NCBI RefSeq assembly: GCF_027533625.1
Contig: NZ_JAQAGZ010000018.1
Location: 1-64,000, forward strand
Source of the DNA: Paenibacillus gyeongsangnamensis
Lineage (GTDB): Bacteria > Bacillota > Bacilli > Paenibacillales > NBRC-103111
Length of the DNA stretch: 64,000 nucleotides
Direction: 5' to 3'
Within the stretch, counting starts at the first letter, position 1. The number at the start of each line of letters is the position of its first letter. Of this stretch, positions 60,064 to 64,000 are shown piece by piece. A model generated the notes under the pieces. It saw nothing but the letters and a program-made list of their open reading frames with translations, made no database searches and was not told the origin of the DNA. The translations under genes and the position numbers were made by a program.

Positions 60064-60092
60064 TTTACAACTCCAAGCCTCCGGCGTATGAT
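60064..60092 (+). promoter_or_regulatory. Promoter of the plus-strand riboswitch transcript
   Basis: TTTACA (60064-60069), 17-base spacer ending CCGGCG, TATGAT (60087-60092), then ACA. Same -35, spacer length, spacer end and -10 as the opposing promoter at 59809-59837. Confidence 0.8.
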
Positions 60093-60145
60093 ACACTTCA
60101 ATTAAACCGGATATGTCCATATCATACGCTGAATTCCCTGAGGGG

Positions 60146-60275
60146 AAACGGGGGAACCGACCGAAGCCGGGCTGAAGCAGCCCCGGCTTCCCGGGGTGAA
60201 TCCTTCATGCATGCTCTGCATGCACTGGGTAGGGCGCTCTCAAGCCCGAATCCGACAGCTAACCTCGTAAGCGCA
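60146..60275 (+). ncRNA. ydaO/yuaA c-di-AMP riboswitch, plus strand
   Basis: AACGGGGGAACCGACC, CGGGGTGAATCCTTCATGCA, GGGTAGGGCGCTCTC, CCCGAATCCGACAGCTAACC and TCGTAAGCG appear in the expected order, with a GAAGCCGGGCTG/CAGCCCCGGCTTC variable stem. It precedes a terminator and an unrecognised gene. Confidence 0.95.
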
Positions 60276-60321
60276 CTGAGAGAGGAAGCACACCGGCCCG
60301 CAGCCTAATCCTGCGCAGGTT

Positions 60322-60360
60322 GCCCGGGAGTAGAGTTTCTCTGCTCTCCGGGCTTTTTTT
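60322..60360 (+). terminator. Terminator of the plus-strand riboswitch
   Basis: GCCCGGGAG and CTCTCCGGGC form the stem, followed by seven T. It lies 46 bases before the gene start and would be the switch's expression platform. Confidence 0.9.
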
Positions 60361-60405
60361 GCGCTTTCTCTACTAAAAATTTGAACAAAAAGGAGAGTCA
60401 TTTTC

Positions 60406-60864
60406 ATGCAGAAATGTTCCGATCCCCTGCCCGAATTCCGTCAGGAAGCATACTTGAACCAGCGAATAGGCCACATTGAAATATTCCAAAACGATTGCGC
60501 TCTGATCGATGCTGCAGTCGGTGACAGCTGCAAGGGGTGCAGCTGCGGGATGCTTAAGATTTCAAGCCGCGGTCTCTGCGGCTGGGGTGAATATGTGCTT
60601 CCCGGTGTGGAGAAGCCGCTTGACCTCGTTCGCTGGGCTTCTGTTCTAATGCAGCTGAAGGGTCTTACCGTAGAGGCTGGCCTCCGCTACGTCGGCGGCA
60701 AGCGCGAAGCTTGGGGAAGCGTCCGGGCCGAGCTCGCCGAGTCGGCGCTGCTGGACCTTGCGCAGCGTTTGTCCGAACCGCCTGAGCTTAAGCTCAGCCC
60801 TCCGAGCCGTTCGCTGGAGCGCCCTTCCTTGATCGACCGTTCTCAGGCTTATTTTTCTTGCTGA
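60406..60864 (+). CDS. Unrecognised protein under c-di-AMP riboswitch
   Basis: A 152-residue protein. It has DSCKGCSCGMLKISSRGLCG, a cysteine cluster (CKGCSC), GWGEYVLPGVEKPLDLVRWA, and a helical C-terminus. The GxCGWGEY turn slightly recalls the N-terminal capping domain of enolase-superfamily proteins, but no such barrel follows. AAGGAGAG precedes the ATG. Regulation by a ydaO riboswitch links it to potassium, osmotic or cell-wall physiology. Function not known. Confidence 0.75.
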   Translation: MQKCSDPLPEFRQEAYLNQRIGHIEIFQNDCALIDAAVGDSCKGCSCGMLKISSRGLCGWGEYVLPGVEKPLDLVRWASVLMQLKGLTVEAGLRYVGGKREAWGSVRAELAESALLDLAQRLSEPPELKLSPPSRSLERPSLIDRSQAYFSC

Positions 60865-60948
60865 GGGCTGGAAATGACTCGTCTTCCCTCTGCTTTTGCT
60901 TTATAATGAGGTCGATCCTTATATAAGAAACGGGAGTGGAGCTAAGGG

Positions 60949-61749
60949 ATGTACAAGATGCTGGCGATCGATATCGACGACACGCTGATTAACGATGAGA
61001 AACAGATTACACCGGGGACGGCCCAAGCCTTGGCGGATGCCCTGGCCCATGGAGTTATCGTCACGCTGGCGACGGGCCGGATGTATGCGTCTGCGCGGCA
61101 GCTGGCTTCCCAGCTGAAGCTGAACGTACCGCTGATCACGTACCAGGGCGCCTTGGTCAAAAACGCGCTCGACGGACGCGTCCTCTATGAACGGACCGTT
61201 CCGCAATCCGCCGCGCGCAAGTTATTCGAATATTGCGAGCGTTACGGACTTCATTTGCAAACCTATCTGGACGACGTGCTATACGTGAAGGAAAGTAACG
61301 AGAAGGCGAAGGATTACGCGGCGCTGTCGAACATTCCATTCACCGTCTATCCTGCATTTCATGAGCTCGCCGACAAGGCCCCGACCAAGCTGCTGATCAT
61401 CGACGAACCGGCAAAGCTGGACGATATCGCGCTGGAGCTGCGCGAGCTGCTGGGCCAGGAGGTCCATATCACCAAGTCGAAGCCGCATTTCCTTGAGATC
61501 ATGCACAGAGAAGGCACGAAGGGCCATGCGCTTTCCCACTTGGCGGACCATTTCGGCGTCGAGCTGTCCCAGGTGATCGCCATCGGCGACAGCTGGAACG
61601 ACCGTGAGATGCTGGAGGTTGCCGGACTTGGCGTAGCGATGGACAACGCCGTGCCGGCCTTGAAGGAAATCGCCGACTACGTCACGCGAAGCAATAACGA
61701 AGACGGCATTCAGCATGTCGTCGAGAAGTTTATTTTCCAAACCGTATAG
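60949..61749 (+). CDS. HAD-superfamily phosphatase, Cof type
   Basis: A 266-residue Cof-type hydrolase. MLAIDIDDTLINDEKQITPG has the nucleophile DxD, LATGRMYASARQL motif II, KGHALSHLADHFGV the Lys motif III, and IGDSWNDREMLEVAGLGVAM motif IV. Likely a cytosolic sugar-phosphate or FMN-type phosphatase. It has its own terminator downstream. Whether it is cotranscribed with the riboswitch gene 84 bases upstream is unclear. Confidence 0.93.
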   Translation: MYKMLAIDIDDTLINDEKQITPGTAQALADALAHGVIVTLATGRMYASARQLASQLKLNVPLITYQGALVKNALDGRVLYERTVPQSAARKLFEYCERYGLHLQTYLDDVLYVKESNEKAKDYAALSNIPFTVYPAFHELADKAPTKLLIIDEPAKLDDIALELRELLGQEVHITKSKPHFLEIMHREGTKGHALSHLADHFGVELSQVIAIGDSWNDREMLEVAGLGVAMDNAVPALKEIADYVTRSNNEDGIQHVVEKFIFQTV

Positions 61750-61770
61750 CTGCGGCTTGAACCCCAAGAG

Positions 61771-61814
61771 ACCGCAGGAAGCCTGAACGTTCGGGCTTTC
61801 TGCGGTTTTTTAGT
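61771..61814 (+). terminator. Terminator of the HAD gene
   Basis: ACCGCAGGAAGCC paired with GGCTTTCTGCGGT, followed by six T. Confidence 0.9.
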
Positions 61815-62092
61815 TGATAAGAATTTATAAGTTTTCGTAACTTATAGCTTCGCATCAACCTTGGTAAACGCGCTGGTCCTTGTAAGACAAGGACGGCGTA
61901 GCCGGCTATCCTGGTTGGATATGCCGGCCTATTCGACATGCGCCTGTTCCCCTTGCGACAATTTCCCGGGAAATTCCATTCGTCCGCGGTTGTTCGGGAC
62001 TTTTGGAGACAAGTTGATTAAATTGCCGAATGATAGGTTAATAGTAAGCAGTCGGGCAGTACACTATCATACACCCAAAGGAGTTGAATCGT
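61815..62092. other. Intergenic region before the GlsB-type gene
   Basis: No gene seen. GTAGCCGGCTATC and GATATGCCGGCCTA form a loose inverted repeat at about 61897-61935. GGTTAA-12-GGGCAG at 62036-62059 loosely resembles a sigma-B promoter but is not convincing. Confidence 0.35.
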
Positions 62093-62350
62093 ATGTCGTT
62101 CTTATGGTCTTTAATCATAGGTGGTATTATCGGTTGGCTGGCTGGCATAATTATGGGAAGAGATATTCCCGGCGGTATCATCGGGAACATCATCGCAGGC
62201 TTTGTCGGCGCATGGCTGGGCGGGCTGCTGCTTGGGAACTGGGGTCCGGAGACCGGCGGATTCTACTTCATACCGGCGCTCATCGGCGCAGTCTTGCTGA
62301 TCTTCATCGTCAGTCTGATTCTCCGCTCGACGGGACGCCGTAACGCGTAA
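62093..62350 (+). CDS. GlsB/YeaQ/YmgE family membrane protein
   Basis: An 85-residue membrane protein with three helices: MSFLWSLIIGGIIGWLAG, GGIIGNIIAGFVGAWLGGLL and IPALIGAVLLIFIVSLILR. The Gly-rich repeats are typical of this stress-associated family. AAAGGAG lies upstream of ATG 62093; TTG 62084 is unlikely. Terminator at 62391. Confidence 0.9.
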   Translation: MSFLWSLIIGGIIGWLAGIIMGRDIPGGIIGNIIAGFVGAWLGGLLLGNWGPETGGFYFIPALIGAVLLIFIVSLILRSTGRRNA

Positions 62351-62390
62351 CCCCGAAGAAACTGGGCTCATAACTTGATTCCTTCGCAAA

Positions 62391-62427
62391 AAAAAGGATC
62401 GTCAGAGGAAGCTCGACGATCCTTTTT
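62391..62427. terminator. Terminator between convergent small genes
   Basis: AAAAAGGATCGTC and GACGATCCTTTTT, perfect 13-base arms with flanking A/T runs, acting for either strand. Confidence 0.9.
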
Positions 62428-62573
62428 GCATGATCGGTGGCAGGGATAACAGCCGCTGCTACGTTTGGGCTTATCGGCACGGTTCCAACTAGGGGCGCAC
62501 AGATGCAAAATGCCGCATGAACGCCTATTTCTCACTCTTCCCCATACCGCTTGCCTCCACGCCGGTAGCTGTT

Positions 62574-62795
62574 TTAATGCCGGGTAAAAATGTAAATGAT
62601 CAGAGCGATAAGTCCGGCGGAAATGGCGACAATATACTGCATCGACAGACCGAGCCAGTAGGTCTTCGTTTTTTTGTCGTATTCGGGATTGCCTTCTGTA
62701 TTCTTCTTGGAATATCCTATAACCATCGTCGCTCCCGCCGCGAACAGCATGATCAGCAAAAATAGCGTATAGTATACATATAAACTCATATCCAT
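62574..62795 (-). CDS. Small two-helix membrane protein, unknown
   Basis: A 73-residue protein with two membrane helices (YYTLFLLIMLFAAGATMVIG; SMQYIVAISAGLIALIIYIF) and a charged loop of Lys/Asp/Glu between. GGAAGGGGAAGTGA precedes the ATG. Unknown function; no neighbour clearly coupled. Confidence 0.7.
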   Translation of the reverse strand: MDMSLYVYYTLFLLIMLFAAGATMVIGYSKKNTEGNPEYDKKTKTYWLGLSMQYIVAISAGLIALIIYIFTRH

Positions 62796-62947
62796 TCACT
62801 TCCCCTTCCTAATTGTAAGAAGCTGTGTCAAATCAATCGTACGTCACCATTGTAGGAGGTGAGGCTCGCCTTGTTAACATCCACTTCGAAGGCGGAAGGC
62901 TCATCCACTCGGGCGGCAGCCCGCCCAAGCTTAAGGGAGATAGACTT

Positions 62948-64000
62948 ATGAAATGGACACCGGTCAAAGGCGCCGGCCGGGCGCCGGTCTATAAACAAAT
63001 CGCCGCGTATATCGAATCGCAAATCGCGGACGGCGCGTACCCCGAAGGCAGCGTTCTTCCTTCCGAGCGGGAGCTGGCCAAGGAGCTTGGCGTGAACCGC
63101 AGCACCGTCGTCGCGGCGTACGACGAGCTGAAATCGTACGGCCTTGTCAGCCGCGTCCGCGGCAGCGGAACGATCGTGGGCTTCCGGGACACCGAGGAGG
63201 CGCGCCCAGCGCCGTCTTGGGAGTCATTTCTCCGCGGTGGGGTGCTCGCTCCCAACAACCGGACCTTTCAGACCATCCTAACGGAAGTGCGCTCCAGTCA
63301 GGAGCATATCAATTTTGCCATGGGAGAGCTGCACCCGGAGCTCTCTCCCAAGGAATGGATCGGAAGCCTTCTCGCTTCGGGAACCTTGGGGTACGATCTG
63401 GGCTATGAGCCTACGCTGGGAAACGAGGAGCTCCGGGAAAGCATCTGCGCGCATCTCGGGCGCTTCCGCGACATCCGTTCGACGCCTTCCTCGATTCTGG
63501 TCACCTCCGGTGCCCAGCAGGCGCTCCATCTGATTGTCCAATGCTTGCTAAAACCGGGCGATGCAGTCGCCATCGAGGATCCTTCATACGCTTACTCGCT
63601 GCCGTTGTTTCATTCCTCCGGGCTGCGAACGATCCTGCTTCCCTCCGGTCCCTCCGGCGTGGATCCGGAGGAGGTCGCCCAAGCCTATTTGCGGTACGGT
63701 ATTAAGATGGTCTTTCTGAATCCGAATTATCAGAATCCGACGGGCTCCCTGATGAACGTCGACAACCGCCGCAGCCTGCTCGATTTGTCGAGCCGGTACG
63801 GCTTCGCCATTGTCGAAGACGACCCCTACAGCCTGATCGGCTTTGGCGACAAGCCTGCCGTCACGTTAAAGTCGATGGATGCGGCGGGGTCCGTGCTGTA
63901 CATCAGCTCGCTGTCCAAGATCGTCGCTTCGGGCCTACGAATCGGTTGGATCTCCGGGCCCCGCGCGATTGTCGAACGGCTGGCCGATGCGAAGCAGCAG
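62948..64000 (+). CDS. MocR/PdxR-type regulator, cut by window end
   Basis: 351 codons are visible and the frame is open at base 64000. The N-terminus is a GntR winged helix (APVYKQIAAYIESQIADGAY, LPSERELAKELGVNRSTVVA), followed by a class I aminotransferase fold: LVTSGAQQALHLIV, FLNPNYQNPTGSL, IVEDDPYSL and the PLP lysine at about 324 in SSLSKIVASGLRIGW. Such proteins sense PLP or amino-acid/amine ligands and regulate neighbouring genes, which are probably to the right. Weak GGGAG precedes the ATG. Confidence 0.92.
   Translation, partial: MKWTPVKGAGRAPVYKQIAAYIESQIADGAYPEGSVLPSERELAKELGVNRSTVVAAYDELKSYGLVSRVRGSGTIVGFRDTEEARPAPSWESFLRGGVLAPNNRTFQTILTEVRSSQEHINFAMGELHPELSPKEWIGSLLASGTLGYDLGYEPTLGNEELRESICAHLGRFRDIRSTPSSILVTSGAQQALHLIVQCLLKPGDAVAIEDPSYAYSLPLFHSSGLRTILLPSGPSGVDPEEVAQAYLRYGIKMVFLNPNYQNPTGSLMNVDNRRSLLDLSSRYGFAIVEDDPYSLIGFGDKPAVTLKSMDAAGSVLYISSLSKIVASGLRIGWISGPRAIVERLADAKQQ

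Noticed and set aside
62036..62059. Sigma-B-like promoter before the GlsB-type gene
   Set aside because: Boxes deviate from consensus and sigma-B is often missing in this group.

Overview
The window looks like the chromosome of a spore-forming, Paenibacillus-like Firmicute. Evidence: AGGAGG-type ribosome sites throughout, a YyaC-type sporulation protein, a 1534-residue surface protein anchored by three S-layer homology domains, YesM/YesN- and LytS-type two-component systems, LipO-like solute-binding lipoproteins, cre-like sites and ydaO-class cyclic di-AMP riboswitches. No rRNA, tRNA or CRISPR array was recognised.

Layout. (1) 1-12.3 kb is a catabolic island beside a truncated IS4-like transposase: three amidohydrolases on the minus strand (two are paralogues), divergent from a peptide/nickel-type ABC importer, a YesM/YesN-like two-component pair, a sodium:solute symporter and an EamA transporter. 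A 21-bp-period direct repeat lies in the divergent promoter and again at 305-360, a good candidate operator for the AraC-type response regulator. The first ABC ATPase carries a frameshift. (2) 12.4-29.6 kb is accessory DNA: two MarR modules with palindromic operators, a giant Ig-repeat S-layer protein next to a LytS-type system, broken gene pieces, a short dispersed repeat, and an N,N-dimethylformamidase whose two subunits are encoded divergently. (3) 29.6-45.6 kb is mostly core: MBL hydrolase, thioredoxin-like protein, DedA, TauE, TetR, ABC exporter, YyaC, glycosyltransferase, DUF2935, folA-thyA and MATE. (4) 45.7-53.9 kb is a carbohydrate region: hydroxyacid dehydrogenase, Gfo/Idh/MocA oxidoreductase, an orphan solute-binding lipoprotein behind a hairpin-rich repeat that abuts a broken second copy, an ArsR-type regulator and a GH2 glycosidase; two cre-like sites suggest catabolite repression. 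(5) 53.9-64 kb holds small proteins, a TetR regulator, a reduced kdp-like locus, and ordinary genes up to a MocR/PdxR-type regulator cut by the window end.

The most unusual region is 56.1-60.9 kb. Three cyclic di-AMP riboswitches sit within about 1 kb: two in series on the minus strand, each followed by its own terminator, and one on the plus strand. They are driven by two near-identical, outward-facing promoters. The minus-strand transcript encodes a small unrecognised protein, a KdpC cut to its first half, and a protein made of two consecutive KdpD-sensor + Usp units, with no kdpA, kdpB or kinase domain in view. The plus-strand riboswitch controls an unrecognised 152-residue protein.
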